Shown: piece after piece, positions 46,414-55,738 of the stretch
How positions within the stretch are numbered: the stretch's first letter is position 1
Layout of the letters: every line of letters starts with the position of its first letter
Assembly: GCA_902627575.1 (NCBI GenBank)
Contig: CACOJQ010000003.1
Span: 1 to 63,544 of the forward strand
Direction: 5' to 3'
DNA: 63,544 nucleotides
Source: an uncultured Bacteroidota bacterium
GTDB taxonomy: Bacteria > Bacteroidota > Bacteroidia > Flavobacteriales > BACL11
Position numbers and translations under genes: made by a program
The notes under the pieces: generated by a model
What the model saw: the letters and a program-made list of their open reading frames with translations, nothing else
The model's database searches: none
What the model was told of the DNA's origin: nothing

Positions 46414-46800
46414 CTATCTTTTAACCCACTGGAACTTTTTTCTTGATTTTTTCTGTCCAGGTTTTTTACGCTCTACAACTCTAGCATCTCTTGTGAGTAA
46501 ACCCTCTGATTTTAAAGAAGGTCTGTTATCAATGTTTACTTCACATAATGCTCTTGAAATAGCTAAACGAATTGCTTCAGCTTGTCCTGTAGTACCTCCT
46601 CCATTTACATTCACATTTACATCATACTTGGCATAGACGTCTAGTAATTTGAATGGCTGCACTAATTTATATTGCATAGTATCTACAGGAAAATAATCTT
46701 TAAAATCTTTGCCATTTACCAAAATATTTCCCTTCCCTTTTGACAAATAAACTCTTGCTACAGCAGCTTTCCTTCTTCCTATTGCATGAATTGTATCCAT
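46414..46800 (-). CDS. rpsI: 30S ribosomal protein S9
   Basis: S9, 128 aa. Opens 'IHAIGRRKAAVARVYLSKGK' (residues 4-23), contains 'VNGGGTTGQAEAIRLAISRAL' split around residues 65-85, and ends 'KKPGQKKSRKKFQWVKR', the conserved basic tail that reaches the P-site tRNA. It follows rplM by 3 nt, as usual. Confidence 0.98.
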   Translation of the reverse strand: MDTIHAIGRRKAAVARVYLSKGKGNILVNGKDFKDYFPVDTMQYKLVQPFKLLDVYAKYDVNVNVNGGGTTGQAEAIRLAISRALCEVNIDNRPSLKSEGLLTRDARVVERKKPGQKKSRKKFQWVKR

Positions 46801-46803
46801 ATT

Positions 46804-47259
46804 TTATTTTAAATCGTTTAAATTAAGTTTAGTAGGTTTTTGAGCATCATGATTATGCGTTTTTCCAGGATAAATATAACAGTTTCTTAAAATAGCAGCT
46901 CCTAGCTTATTTTTTGGAAGCATCCCTTTTACTGCATGCCTAACAACAGATGTTTCATCTTTCGCTAACATCTTGCTTGGAGTAATCCGTTTTTGCCCAC
47001 CGGGATAACCTGTGTATGAAAATAGCTCTCGGTTTGACATTTTTTTACCGGTCATGACTATTTTACCTGCATTTATGATTATAACATTATCTCCACAATC
47101 AGCATGAGGAGTATAATTTGTTTTATACTTGCCTCTAAGAACTTTTGCTACTTTAGAGGCCATTCTTCCTAATACTTGTTCATTAGCGTCAACAATGAAC
47201 CATTTCTTGTCCGCGTTCTGCTTGTTGGCTGATAATGTTTTGTAACTTAATGTATCCAC
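46804..47259 (-). CDS. rplM: 50S ribosomal protein L13
   Basis: L13, 151 aa. Visible: 'KKWFIVDANEQVLGRMASKV' (residues 18-37), 'DCGDNVIIINAGKIVMTGKK' and 'AVKGMLPKNKLGAAILRNCY'. First gene of the rplM-rpsI-rpsB-tsf group, with a full promoter just upstream. Confidence 0.98.
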   Translation of the reverse strand: MDTLSYKTLSANKQNADKKWFIVDANEQVLGRMASKVAKVLRGKYKTNYTPHADCGDNVIIINAGKIVMTGKKMSNRELFSYTGYPGGQKRITPSKMLAKDETSVVRHAVKGMLPKNKLGAAILRNCYIYPGKTHNHDAQKPTKLNLNDLK

Positions 47260-47286
47260 TACTTTTATTTATTTAATTAAGGGGTG

Positions 47287-47316
47287 CAAAATTACACTTT
47301 TTTATTTTTCTGCAAA
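47287..47316 (-). promoter_or_regulatory. Promoter of the rplM-rpsI-rpsB-tsf operon
   Basis: On the minus strand TTTG (47313-47316), an 18-nt spacer, then TAATTTTG (47287-47294), ending 27 nt before the rplM ATG. Both boxes and the spacing agree with the Bacteroidota housekeeping consensus; it is the clearest full promoter in the window. Confidence 0.7.
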
Positions 47317-47334
47317 ACTTTATTATTTAATATT

Positions 47335-48522
47335 CTAAATTACGTTTAAATTTTTACCAACCTTTACAAAAGCATTAACTGCTAGATCTAATTCTTCACT
47401 AGTGTGTGCTGCTGAAATTTGAACTCTTATACGTGCTTGATCTTTAGGAACTACAGGAAAGAAAAAGCCAATCACATAAATTCCTTCTTCAAGTAATTTA
47501 TCTGACATAATTTGAGATAGTTTTGCGTCATATAGCATTACAGGAACAATAGCGTGTGACCCTTTCTTGATATCAAAACCCGCCTCTGTCATTTTGTTTC
47601 GAAAGTAGCTTGTGTTTTCTTGAAGCCTTTTTATCAAAGTTGTATCATCACTTAACAAATCGATTACTTTAATTGCGGCTCCAACGATAGATGGTGCTAA
47701 TGAATTAGAAAACAAATATGGACGGGACCTTTGTCTCAACATATCTATAATTTCTTTTTTTCCTGAAGTAAAACCACCCATAGCTCCACCTAAAGCTTTG
47801 CCTAAAGTTGATGTTATAATGTCTACTCTACCCATCACATTACAATATTCGTGAGTTCCACGTCCATTTTTTCCCACAAAACCTGTAGCGTGACAATCAT
47901 CAACCATAACAATCGCATCATATTTTTCAGCTAAATCACATATTTTATCTAGTTGTGCGATTGTTCCGTCCATAGAGAAAACACCATCAGTAACAATTAG
48001 CCTGTTTCTGTACTTTTGTGCGCTGGCTAATTGATGTTCTAAATCGTTAATATTATTGTTTTCATATCTAAAACGAGCTGCTTTACATAAACGAACACCA
48101 TCGATAATAGATGCATGGTTTAAAGAATCCGAAATAATCGCATCTTCCTTAGTTAAAAGTGGCTCAAATATACCACCATTTGCATCAAAAGCTGCAGCAT
48201 ACAATATAGTATCCTCCATACCTAAAAATTTTGAAATTTTTTGTTCTAAATTCTTATGAATATCTTGGGTACCACATATAAAACGAACTGAAGACATCCC
48301 AAATCCATGAGTATCTAAGGTATCTTTAGCTGCTTTAACAACTTCTGGATGAGAAGATAATCCTAAATAATTATTAGCACAAAAATTCAATACTTTTTTT
48401 CCACTACTAACACGAATACTTGATCCTTGTGGAGAAAAAATTATTCTTTCTTTTTTGAATAATCCTGCATCTCTAATTTTTGTTAACTCTTTTTGTATTT
48501 GTTCATAAAATTTTACTAGCAT
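47335..48522 (-). CDS. kbl: Glycine C-acetyltransferase (2-amino-3-ketobutyrate CoA ligase)
   Basis: A 395-aa PLP-dependent alpha-oxoamine synthase. The Kbl reaction joins glycine and acetyl-CoA with 2-amino-3-ketobutyrate in threonine degradation. Visible: '[20 protein letters not shown]' (residues 46-65), '[17 protein letters not shown]', '[20 protein letters not shown]' and the PLP-lysine region '[18 protein letters not shown]'. KBL-type length and the '[11 protein letters not shown]'-like motif (here [10 protein letters not shown]) fit kbl rather than bioF. Threonine dehydrogenase is not next to it. Confidence 0.93.
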   Translation of the reverse strand: MLVKFYEQIQKELTKIRDAGLFKKERIIFSPQGSSIRVSSGKKVLNFCANNYLGLSSHPEVVKAAKDTLDTHGFGMSSVRFICGTQDIHKNLEQKISKFLGMEDTILYAAAFDANGGIFEPLLTKEDAIISDSLNHASIIDGVRLCKAARFRYENNNINDLEHQLASAQKYRNRLIVTDGVFSMDGTIAQLDKICDLAEKYDAIVMVDDCHATGFVGKNGRGTHEYCNVMGRVDIITSTLGKALGGAMGGFTSGKKEIIDMLRQRSRPYLFSNSLAPSIVGAAIKVIDLLSDDTTLIKRLQENTSYFRNKMTEAGFDIKKGSHAIVPVMLYDAKLSQIMSDKLLEEGIYVIGFFFPVVPKDQARIRVQISAAHTSEELDLAVNAFVKVGKNLNVI

Positions 48523-48554
48523 AAGTTTATTTTTAGCGTGTAAAAATACAAAAT

Positions 48555-48583
48555 AAAAAAGGAGACAAATGCCTCCTCTTTTT
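48555..48583 (-). terminator. Rho-independent terminator after gdhA
   Basis: On the minus strand an AGGAG/CTCCT stem extended by A/T pairs, with an 8-nt loop and a following T run, 43 nt after the gdhA stop. It separates gdhA from kbl. Confidence 0.75.
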
Positions 48584-48625
48584 ATAATATAGTGATTTAA
48601 AGAAAAATTTAAATAACCTAAGTTA

Positions 48626-49960
48626 CTATACCAGACCTTGATCTAACATAGCATCTGCAACTTTTACAAATCCTGCAATATTTGCTCCTTTAACATAGTC
48701 AATATAATCACCATTTTTACCATATTCAACGCATGAGTTATGAATATCTTTCATAATTTGCTTTAATTTTGCATCTACCTCTTTGCTAGTCCAACTCATT
48801 CTAAGTGAATTTTGACTCATTTCCAAACCTGATGTTGCAACCCCACCTGCATTAGCCGCTTTTCCGGGAGCAAATAAAATTTTAGCTTTCTGAAAAACTT
48901 CTATAGCCTCAGGAGTTGAAGGCATGTTTGCCCCTTCTGAAATCAAAATACAACCATTGTTTATTAATTGTATTGCTTCATCACGATTCAACTCATTTTG
49001 AGTTGCACAAGGAAATGCAATATCACAGTTAACAGACCATGGTCTACCTTCTTGAAAGTCACATCCAAATTTATCAGCGTACTCTTTAATCCTACCTCTT
49101 CTAATGTTTTTTAAATCCATAATAAAAGTAAGCTTTTCTGCATCAATACCATTTGGATCATATATAAAACCTGATGAATCTGATAACGCAACTACTTTTG
49201 CACCTAAATCAGTGGCTTTTTGACAAGCATATTGCGCAACATTTCCAGAGCCAGAAATCACAACAGTCTTGTTAGCTAAAGAATCATTTCTTGTTTCTAG
49301 CATATTTTGAGCAAAATATACTGTTCCATATCCTGTTGCTTCTGGACGAATTAGTGAGCCTCCCCATGTAATTCCTTTTCCAGTTAGCACGCCAGTAAAT
49401 TCATTTCTTATTCTCTTATATTGACCAAACATGAAGCCTATTTCTCTTTTTCCCACACCAATATCACCAGCTGGAACATCTGTATTTGGTCCTATATGAC
49501 GAAACAATTCAGTCATGTAAGATTGACAAAAATTCATCACCTCATTATCAGACTTGCCCTTTGGATCAAAATCGGCACCTCCTTTTCCTCCACCCATTGG
49601 CAGTGTGGTAAGAGAATTTTTAAATACTTGCTCAAATCCTAAAAATTTTAAAATAGACAAGTTCACTGATGGGTGAAATCTAAGACCGCCTTTATATGGG
49701 CCTATTGCAGAATTAAATTCAACTCTATAGCCTCTGTTAACTTGAGTTTTTCCATTATCATCTAGCCATGGGACTCTAAACATTATAACTCTTTCAGGCT
49801 CAATCATTCTTTCTAACAACATTTTATTGTTATATTTAGAACGATCTTTAATGAACGGTATAACTGCTTCAGCAACTTCTTCTACAGCTTGCAAAAACTC
49901 TTTTTCATTTGGATTTTTGCTTTTTACTTCATTAATAAAATCATGGATGTATTTTTCCAT
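48626..49960 (-). CDS. gdhA: NADP-type glutamate dehydrogenase
   Basis: GdhA aminates 2-oxoglutarate to glutamate, normally with NADPH. The 444-aa protein from the Met opening [17 protein letters not shown] is the usual length. Motifs: '[20 protein letters not shown]', the catalytic-Lys region '[18 protein letters not shown]', '[17 protein letters not shown]' and the nucleotide fold '[13 protein letters not shown]'. The in-frame Met 15 codons upstream (50005) adds an Asn/Lys-rich stretch not seen in the family. Terminator downstream; TonB receptor gene divergent upstream. Confidence 0.96.
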   Translation of the reverse strand: MEKYIHDFINEVKSKNPNEKEFLQAVEEVAEAVIPFIKDRSKYNNKMLLERMIEPERVIMFRVPWLDDNGKTQVNRGYRVEFNSAIGPYKGGLRFHPSVNLSILKFLGFEQVFKNSLTTLPMGGGKGGADFDPKGKSDNEVMNFCQSYMTELFRHIGPNTDVPAGDIGVGKREIGFMFGQYKRIRNEFTGVLTGKGITWGGSLIRPEATGYGTVYFAQNMLETRNDSLANKTVVISGSGNVAQYACQKATDLGAKVVALSDSSGFIYDPNGIDAEKLTFIMDLKNIRRGRIKEYADKFGCDFQEGRPWSVNCDIAFPCATQNELNRDEAIQLINNGCILISEGANMPSTPEAIEVFQKAKILFAPGKAANAGGVATSGLEMSQNSLRMSWTSKEVDAKLKQIMKDIHNSCVEYGKNGDYIDYVKGANIAGFVKVADAMLDQGLV

Positions 49961-50002
49961 TTTATTTATATTTAAGTTAATGTGTTTAAAATTAAATTTG
50001 GA

Positions 50003-50010
50003 CAAATGTA
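50003..50010 (-). promoter_or_regulatory. Candidate -7 element of gdhA
   Basis: The minus strand reads TACATTTG, 42 nt before the gdhA ATG, in the 199-nt divergent spacer. No -33 site was identified. The rest of that spacer is A/T-rich with no other recognisable feature on this strand. Confidence 0.35.
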
Positions 50011-50128
50011 ATTTTTTTTTTAATTAATGCGGGGTTTAAATAAAAATCTTGTCTACATATTTTAAATAAAAAAAAAGTGACAGATTTTTAAAATGAAAAT
50101 ACAAATAAAAAAGTATCATTCAAATTTT

Positions 50129-50136
50129 TATATTTG
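50129..50136 (+). promoter_or_regulatory. Candidate -7 element of the TonB receptor gene
   Basis: TATATTTG matches TAnnTTTG, 23 nt before ATG 50160. No -33 site or iron/cobalamin-type regulatory element was recognised upstream. Confidence 0.4.
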
Positions 50137-50159
50137 CTCCAACTTATCATTAACTTTTT

Positions 50160-52541
50160 ATGAACAAAATTTGTAGCTTATTAATCTTAATTTTACTTAA
50201 CAGCCAACTGTTGAACGCCCAAATAATTAACGGAAAAATAACTGATCTTAATACTAAAGAGTCTTTAATAGGTGTTAATATTATATCAGAAGAAGGCGCA
50301 GGAACCGCAAGTGATATTGATGGGGAATATCAGTTAAAGTTAACTGAGGGGAATCAAAAAATTACTTTTAAATATATTGGATATGAAGAAATTACCAAAA
50401 CGTTTAATATAGCAAAGAATGAAATTCTTAATTTAAATATTGCTCTTTCTTCAACTTCTGAAGAGTTAAATACTATTGTTGTTTCTGCAGGAAGATTTGA
50501 ACAAAAAATTGAAGAAATCACAGTTTCAATGGAAGTAATAAAACCATCACTTATAGAAAATAAAAACACAACTGATATTCAAACTGTTATGGATCAAATT
50601 CCCGGAGTAAATATCACAGATGGCCAGGCAAATATAAGGGGTGGAAGCGGGTGGAGCTTTGGAGCTGGGACTAGAGTTTTGGTATTAGTAGATGATATGC
50701 CTCTTATTTCTGGAGATGCTGGTCAAGTACAATGGAAACTGATTGCAACAGAAAATATTAACCAGGTTGAAGTTATTAAAGGAGCTTCTTCTGCTCTTTA
50801 TGGGTCTTCTGCTTTGAATGGAGTTATAAATATAAGAACTGCTTTTCCCAGCCAGAATGATATTGATAAAAATAAATTTCCTGGATATACAAAAATAAAT
50901 ACTCATTTTGGTTTAATTGATAAGCCAAAAAGAGAGGAGCTAAACTGGAATGGAGATAAAAGAAGAGCGTTTAAGGGGATAGAATTTTTACATGCTATGA
51001 AAATCAGTTCTTTAGACCTCTCTTTAGGTGGAAACATATTTTTAGACGATGGGTTTAGACAAGGGGAGGTAACAGATAGAAAAAGATTTAATCTCAATTC
51101 TACATATAAAAGCAAAAAAATTAATGGGTTGTCGTATGGATTAAACGCAAACTTTTTGTTCCAAACAACTGGATCTGCAATAATTTGGGATAGTTACGAT
51201 AGAGCGTATATTCCTCTTAACAATGAAATAACAACAACAGCTGGAGACACGTATAATATTGACCCTTTTGTTATATATATGTCCGGTAACAATAGACATT
51301 CGTTAAGAACAAGATATTTAAAAGTTATTAATGATAACAGCACAAAAGGAAGAGATAATGACCAAGACAATAAATCCGAAACATATTATACAGATTATCA
51401 ATGGCAAAAAAATATTGATAAATATAACATTTGTATTACTTCTGGTACTACAAATGAAATAGTCTATGCAAAAGCTAACTTATTTAATGGAAAAAATACA
51501 AGAACAAATAATTCAATTTATACACAATTTGATAAAAAAATTGGAAAATTTAACTTATCATTTGGAGCTAGATACGAACAATTTACTATTAAATCAGACA
51601 AAAAGCATGTAATTAATGGCGATTCAATTAATAAATTTTCAGCTGGAAAACCGGTTTTTAGAACTGGTGTTAATTACCAAGCTGCAGAAGCAACATTTAT
51701 TAGATCTTCTTGGGGCCAAGGATTTCGTTTTCCGTCAATGGCAGAGTTGTTTATTAGCGCCAACCAAGGAGGCTTAGAAATTTATCCAAATCCTGACTTA
51801 AAACCTGAAAAAGGATGGAGTGCTGAATTAGGTATAAAGCAGGGAATAAAATACGGTAAATGGGTGGGATTTATTGATATCGCAGGATTTTTAATGCAAT
51901 ATGATGATATGATGGAATTTACTTTTAACCAATGGGGAGACCCCTCAACTGCTCCATTACTTGGGCTTGGCTTTAAAGCTGTAAATAGTGGTAACACTCA
52001 AATCAACGGTTTAGAAATTAGTATAAATGGTCAAGGGAAAATAAATAAAAATATATCGCTTAACATTCTTGCAGGGTATACTTACATGGATCATTTTTCA
52101 CTTGATCCTGACAAAATATACGCATATGCAGGAGACAATCAAGGAGTAAGTTATACCAATAGCAGTTCAGACCCTACGGTATTAAAATACAGATATAAAC
52201 ACATAGCAAAATTTGATACAGAAATTATATACAAAAAATTGTCGTTTGCAGCAAGTTACAGATATAATGACTTTATGAGTAACATTGACTACATTTTTAC
52301 TACTCCGTTGGTAAACGAAGGAATTCCTGGAATTTTTGACGGAATTCCTGGAATAAATGAATCAAGAGAAAATGCCAAAGATGGTGACTATGTAATAGAC
52401 ACTAGATTAGGATGGCAGATGAATGACGCTTTTAGATTTGGCTTCGTAGTTAATAATATTTTAAACAGAGAATACATGACAAGACCTGCTACTATGATGT
52501 CCCCAAGAACATTTGCTGTACAATGTAATATCAAAATCTGA
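50160..52541 (+). CDS. TonB-dependent outer membrane receptor
   Basis: A 793-aa TonB-dependent transporter. Signal peptide 1-20 (LLNAQ). A carboxypeptidase-regulatory-like beta-sandwich follows (residues 21-110, 'INGKITDLNTKESLIGVNII'). The plug domain is at about 115-225 ('QIPGVNITDGQANIRGGSGW', 'EVIKGASSALYGSSALNGVI'), then a 22-strand-type barrel ending 'TFAVQCNIKI'. Residues near 715-730 hold a 7-residue tandem duplication (GIPGIFD/GIPGINE). No SusD partner follows, so it is not a classic polysaccharide locus; substrate unknown. It overlaps kdsB by one base. Confidence 0.9.
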   Translation: MNKICSLLILILLNSQLLNAQIINGKITDLNTKESLIGVNIISEEGAGTASDIDGEYQLKLTEGNQKITFKYIGYEEITKTFNIAKNEILNLNIALSSTSEELNTIVVSAGRFEQKIEEITVSMEVIKPSLIENKNTTDIQTVMDQIPGVNITDGQANIRGGSGWSFGAGTRVLVLVDDMPLISGDAGQVQWKLIATENINQVEVIKGASSALYGSSALNGVINIRTAFPSQNDIDKNKFPGYTKINTHFGLIDKPKREELNWNGDKRRAFKGIEFLHAMKISSLDLSLGGNIFLDDGFRQGEVTDRKRFNLNSTYKSKKINGLSYGLNANFLFQTTGSAIIWDSYDRAYIPLNNEITTTAGDTYNIDPFVIYMSGNNRHSLRTRYLKVINDNSTKGRDNDQDNKSETYYTDYQWQKNIDKYNICITSGTTNEIVYAKANLFNGKNTRTNNSIYTQFDKKIGKFNLSFGARYEQFTIKSDKKHVINGDSINKFSAGKPVFRTGVNYQAAEATFIRSSWGQGFRFPSMAELFISANQGGLEIYPNPDLKPEKGWSAELGIKQGIKYGKWVGFIDIAGFLMQYDDMMEFTFNQWGDPSTAPLLGLGFKAVNSGNTQINGLEISINGQGKINKNISLNILAGYTYMDHFSLDPDKIYAYAGDNQGVSYTNSSSDPTVLKYRYKHIAKFDTEIIYKKLSFAASYRYNDFMSNIDYIFTTPLVNEGIPGIFDGIPGINESRENAKDGDYVIDTRLGWQMNDAFRFGFVVNNILNREYMTRPATMMSPRTFAVQCNIKI

Positions 52542-53239
52542 TGAAGGTTGTTGGAATTATTCCCGCTAGATATAGCTCAACTAGATTTCCCGGTAAACCT
52601 TTAGCAGTTATTAAAGACAAAAGCATGATTCAAAGAGTATATGAACAATGTAAAAAATCTAAAGAATTATCCGATGTTATTGTGGCTACTGACGATCAAA
52701 GAATATTTAAGCATGTCAAATCATTTTCGGGAAAAGTAGTTATGACAAATAAAAATCATCTTACAGGAACTGAAAGATGTAATGAGGCGGTGAAAAACAT
52801 GAAAATTAATGCTGAAATTATTTTAAACATACAGGGAGATGAGCCATTCATTAATCCAAATCAAATTAAAGAACTTATTAAATTATTTAAAAATGAAAAT
52901 ACTGAAATTGGAACTTTAGCCAAAAAAATCACAGCTAATGAATTTTTAAATAATCCAAATAACCCAAAAGCAATTTTTGATAAGAATGGAAATGCTATCA
53001 ATTTTTGTAGAAATATTAAAAATCCAGAAAAAAATACTATTTACTATAAACATATTGGAATATATGGCTACAGGAAGGAAATACTAAATAAAATATGTGA
53101 ACTAAAAGAAACTGATAATGAAAAAAAAGAAAAATTAGAGCAACTTAGATGGCTGGATAATAACTATAAAATAAAAATAGGTGTTACTTCATATGAATCT
53201 CTATCAATTGATACTCCGGAGGATATTCTAAGAATTTAA
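52541..53239 (+). CDS. kdsB: 3-deoxy-manno-octulosonate cytidylyltransferase
   Basis: KdsB activates Kdo as CMP-Kdo for lipopolysaccharide inner core. The 232-aa protein opens 'VVGIIPARYSSTRFPGKPLA' (residues 2-21), with 'VIVATDDQRIF', 'MTNKNHLTGTERCNEAV', 'ILNIQGDEPFI' and 'YYKHIGIYGYRKEIL'. Length is slightly short of E. coli (248). The ATG overlaps the receptor's TGA stop by one base (TGATG), implying reinitiation. It indicates the organism makes Kdo-containing LPS. Confidence 0.96.
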   Translation: MKVVGIIPARYSSTRFPGKPLAVIKDKSMIQRVYEQCKKSKELSDVIVATDDQRIFKHVKSFSGKVVMTNKNHLTGTERCNEAVKNMKINAEIILNIQGDEPFINPNQIKELIKLFKNENTEIGTLAKKITANEFLNNPNNPKAIFDKNGNAINFCRNIKNPEKNTIYYKHIGIYGYRKEILNKICELKETDNEKKEKLEQLRWLDNNYKIKIGVTSYESLSIDTPEDILRI

Positions 53240-53272
53240 TGTAAAATAAGATAAAATGATTAATTTAGCAAT

Positions 53273-54241
53273 ATGAAAAAAAGTGTTTCTCAATATATTT
53301 CAGATCTTCTTTATACCAATGATTGTGTAATTGTTCCAAATTTTGGAGGTTTTGTAGGTAACAGAAAATCAGCAGAATTGAATAAAAAAACTGGCTCTTT
53401 GAGACCTCCTTCAAAACAAATTTTATTTAACAGGAACTTAACAACTAATGACGGATTGTTATTTAGTTACATAGCTCAAAAGGAAGTAATCTCTCAAGAA
53501 GAAGCAAAATTAAAAGTAGACGATTTTGTAATCGAATGCAACAACAAACTTGATACCACAAAAGTATTGAGAATAACAAAAGTTGGTTTATTTACAGTAG
53601 CTCAAGAAGGAAATATCATTTTTGTTCAAGATAACTCAATAAACTATTACATTGGTTGCTATGGTATGAAACCTACATATAACAAATCAATAGTTCGGAA
53701 AGAAGAATTTAACATAGCCTCAGAAACAAACATAAAGTTTTTAACTCCTAATAAGCAAAAACCCAAAACTTTCTTAAGAGCTGCAGCAATAATTATTCCT
53801 TTAGTAGCTCTTTCGTATATTAGTTTGACTCAAGAAGAAAAAATTCTTGATGTATACAAAGAAATGGCAAGTCTAAATCTATTTAGTAATTCTGAAACAG
53901 TTAGTGAAACTAAAAAAGTTAGTGAAAAAGGTAATGATAAAACAAACTACAATATTAGTTCTGATAAGCAAGAAATGTATCTTGAAGATTTAGAAAATGA
54001 GAAAATATTGCCCAAGGAAAATGATCAAACCTTTTATTTAGTAGCAGGCGCTTTTGCGGAAAGAAAGAATGCTAACAAAATGTATGAAAAACTTAAAGGT
54101 TGGAACTACGATCCTCAAGTACTTGAGGGGGGCCAACTATTAAGGGTTACCTATAGCTCATTTAATAATAGAGAAGAAGCTATTTTAGCACTTACCAAAA
54201 TCAGAGAAGATAACCCTAGCGCATGGATGCTTACAGAATAA
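53273..54241 (+). CDS. HU-like (CCDC81-type) and SPOR domain membrane protein
   Basis: A 322-aa protein. Residues 1-130 form an HU/CCDC81-like domain ('SDLLYTNDCVIVPNFGGFVG' near residue 10; 'ILFNRNLTTNDGLLFSYIAQ'). A transmembrane helix lies near 166-182 (LRAAAIIIPLVALSYISL), then a Lys/Glu/Ser-rich linker and a C-terminal SPOR domain (about 248-320, 'TFYLVAGAFAERKNANKMYE'), which binds denuded peptidoglycan. This is a Bacteroidota-specific architecture that probably acts at the division site or in the envelope. The HU-like half would be cytoplasmic. A near-match -7 element (TAATTTAG) lies 4 nt before its ATG. Confidence 0.9.
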   Translation: MKKSVSQYISDLLYTNDCVIVPNFGGFVGNRKSAELNKKTGSLRPPSKQILFNRNLTTNDGLLFSYIAQKEVISQEEAKLKVDDFVIECNNKLDTTKVLRITKVGLFTVAQEGNIIFVQDNSINYYIGCYGMKPTYNKSIVRKEEFNIASETNIKFLTPNKQKPKTFLRAAAIIIPLVALSYISLTQEEKILDVYKEMASLNLFSNSETVSETKKVSEKGNDKTNYNISSDKQEMYLEDLENEKILPKENDQTFYLVAGAFAERKNANKMYEKLKGWNYDPQVLEGGQLLRVTYSSFNNREEAILALTKIREDNPSAWMLTE

Positions 54242-54245
54242 TAAT

Positions 54246-54755
54246 ATGAGTGCAAAAATACCAAAACAATCCAGAGCTAATTTAACAGAAATTGTTTTAC
54301 CTAACGACACTAACAATTTAAACAATCTTATGGGAGGGCGTTTATTGCACTGGATGGATATAACCGCAGCAATAACAGCGAATAGACATGCACAAAGAAC
54401 ATGCGTTACTGCATCAGTAAACAACGTATCTTTTGAACATCCAATTCCACGAGGAAGTATTGTAACTTTAGAGGCAAATATTTCTAGAGCATTTAGCTCG
54501 TCAATGGAGATTTTTATTGATGTATGGATTGAAGACACATTATCAGGTGTAAAAACAAAATGTAATGAAGCTATATATACGTTTGTTGCTGTTGATGCAA
54601 TGGGCAAGCCAGCAAAAGTGCCTAAAGTTACACCAGAGACAAAGTTAGAAAAAACAAGATATGATGGAGCTTTAAGAAGGAGACAATTATCCTTAATATT
54701 AGCTGGTAAATTAAAGCCTGATGATGCAACTGAACTAAAAGCCTTATTTAAGTAG
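54246..54755 (+). CDS. Acyl-CoA thioesterase (hotdog fold)
   Basis: A 169-aa hotdog-fold thioesterase of the YciA/BACH type. 'NNLMGGRLLHWMDITAAITA' (residues 24-43) contains the catalytic Gly/Asp region, and 'VTASVNNVSFEHPIPRGSIV' the second conserved strand. The C-terminus is rich in Lys and Arg. It probably hydrolyses medium- or long-chain acyl-CoA. It begins 4 nt after the HU/SPOR gene and converges on the GT9 gene with a 12-bp overlap. Confidence 0.93.
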   Translation: MSAKIPKQSRANLTEIVLPNDTNNLNNLMGGRLLHWMDITAAITANRHAQRTCVTASVNNVSFEHPIPRGSIVTLEANISRAFSSSMEIFIDVWIEDTLSGVKTKCNEAIYTFVAVDAMGKPAKVPKVTPETKLEKTRYDGALRRRQLSLILAGKLKPDDATELKALFK

Positions 54756-55700
54756 GCTTAATACAGAATCATATATTAATTGAGGATCTATTTCTTTAAT
54801 ACAACCATTTTTGCCATACTTACAATGTTTCCCATGCTTAGAACATGGTTTAGCTGATCTTTTGGAAATTATTTTAATAGAGCTTGGATCTGTCATATAA
54901 GGAGTAAAACCCAATGAGGGCTTAGTACATCCCCAAAATGAAATAATTGGCATTTTCAAAGCTGATGCGATATGCATCATTCCGGTATCATTAGTCAAAA
55001 GCATCTTACTTTCTTTAATTAAATAAGAAGATTCTTGAACTGAAAGCTTACCACAAAAATTATATACTGATTTGCATTCTGCATTATTTATTATCTCCTC
55101 TGCTATATCCAAATCATTATTACCCCCAAGCAATACTACAGGTATTTTTAATTTAGAAACTACTTGTGTTATCTGCTTAGCAGATAATTTTTTGGGATTA
55201 TGTGTTCCTCCTATACACCAAGATATATAACTTTGGCTAGTATTGAATTCTGCCTTTACAGATGAAGAAACATTAAAATCTAAGCCTTGATTATCATTTA
55301 CAACATTTAGACTAGCAACAGTTGCGAAATATCTATCAACTACATGGTTTTTTAATAAGTCTATTCCAAAATAAATTAATAAATATCGCCTTAAACTCTT
55401 CTTATTAAAAACAAATGATCTTGTTTGGATTTTATTTCTGATTTTCCAGGATCTTAAATTGTTTTGTAGATCAACCACATAATCATATTTATTTTTTTGC
55501 AAAAAATCAACTTTATCATTTAATGAAAATATTCTGTTAATATATGTATTACTTTCAAGTAAAGAAACATACTGGGGCTTTGTTAAGAAGTCTATTTTTG
55601 CTTTAAGCTGTTGATTTAAAGCTCTAACCACAGGAGTAGTTAAAATTATGTCGCCCATTGCACTCAATCTTATAACTAATATTTTAGGTTTATTAGACAC
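54744..55700 (-). CDS. Glycosyltransferase family 9 (heptosyltransferase-like)
   Basis: A 318-aa GT-B glycosyltransferase of family GT9, which adds heptose to the LPS core in well-studied cases. Visible: 'KILVIRLSAMGDIILTTPVV' (residues 5-24), 'VVDLQNNLRSWKIRNKI', 'VLLGGNNDLDIAEEII' and the donor-site 'LTNDTGMMHIASALKMPIIS'. A Cys-rich insert near the C-terminus (CSKHGKHCKYGKNGC) could bind metal and appears in other Bacteroidota GT9 proteins as I recall. kdsB nearby supports an LPS-core role. Confidence 0.9.
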   Translation of the reverse strand: MSNKPKILVIRLSAMGDIILTTPVVRALNQQLKAKIDFLTKPQYVSLLESNTYINRIFSLNDKVDFLQKNKYDYVVDLQNNLRSWKIRNKIQTRSFVFNKKSLRRYLLIYFGIDLLKNHVVDRYFATVASLNVVNDNQGLDFNVSSSVKAEFNTSQSYISWCIGGTHNPKKLSAKQITQVVSKLKIPVVLLGGNNDLDIAEEIINNAECKSVYNFCGKLSVQESSYLIKESKMLLTNDTGMMHIASALKMPIISFWGCTKPSLGFTPYMTDPSSIKIISKRSAKPCSKHGKHCKYGKNGCIKEIDPQLIYDSVLSLLK

Positions 55701-55725
55701 GCTGTAAAATTATAATAAATAATCC

Positions 55726-55733
55726 TAATTTTG
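55726..55733 (+). promoter_or_regulatory. Candidate -7 element of tatD
   Basis: TAATTTTG matches TAnnTTTG and ends 5 nt before the tatD ATG, so transcription would start at or inside the start codon. No -33 site at the usual distance. Confidence 0.4.
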
Positions 55734-55738
55734 TACTA

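Noticed and set aside
50093-50159. Short ORF starting before the TonB receptor gene
   Set aside because: It runs out of frame into the receptor gene, overlaps the -7 element and has no membrane or signal character.
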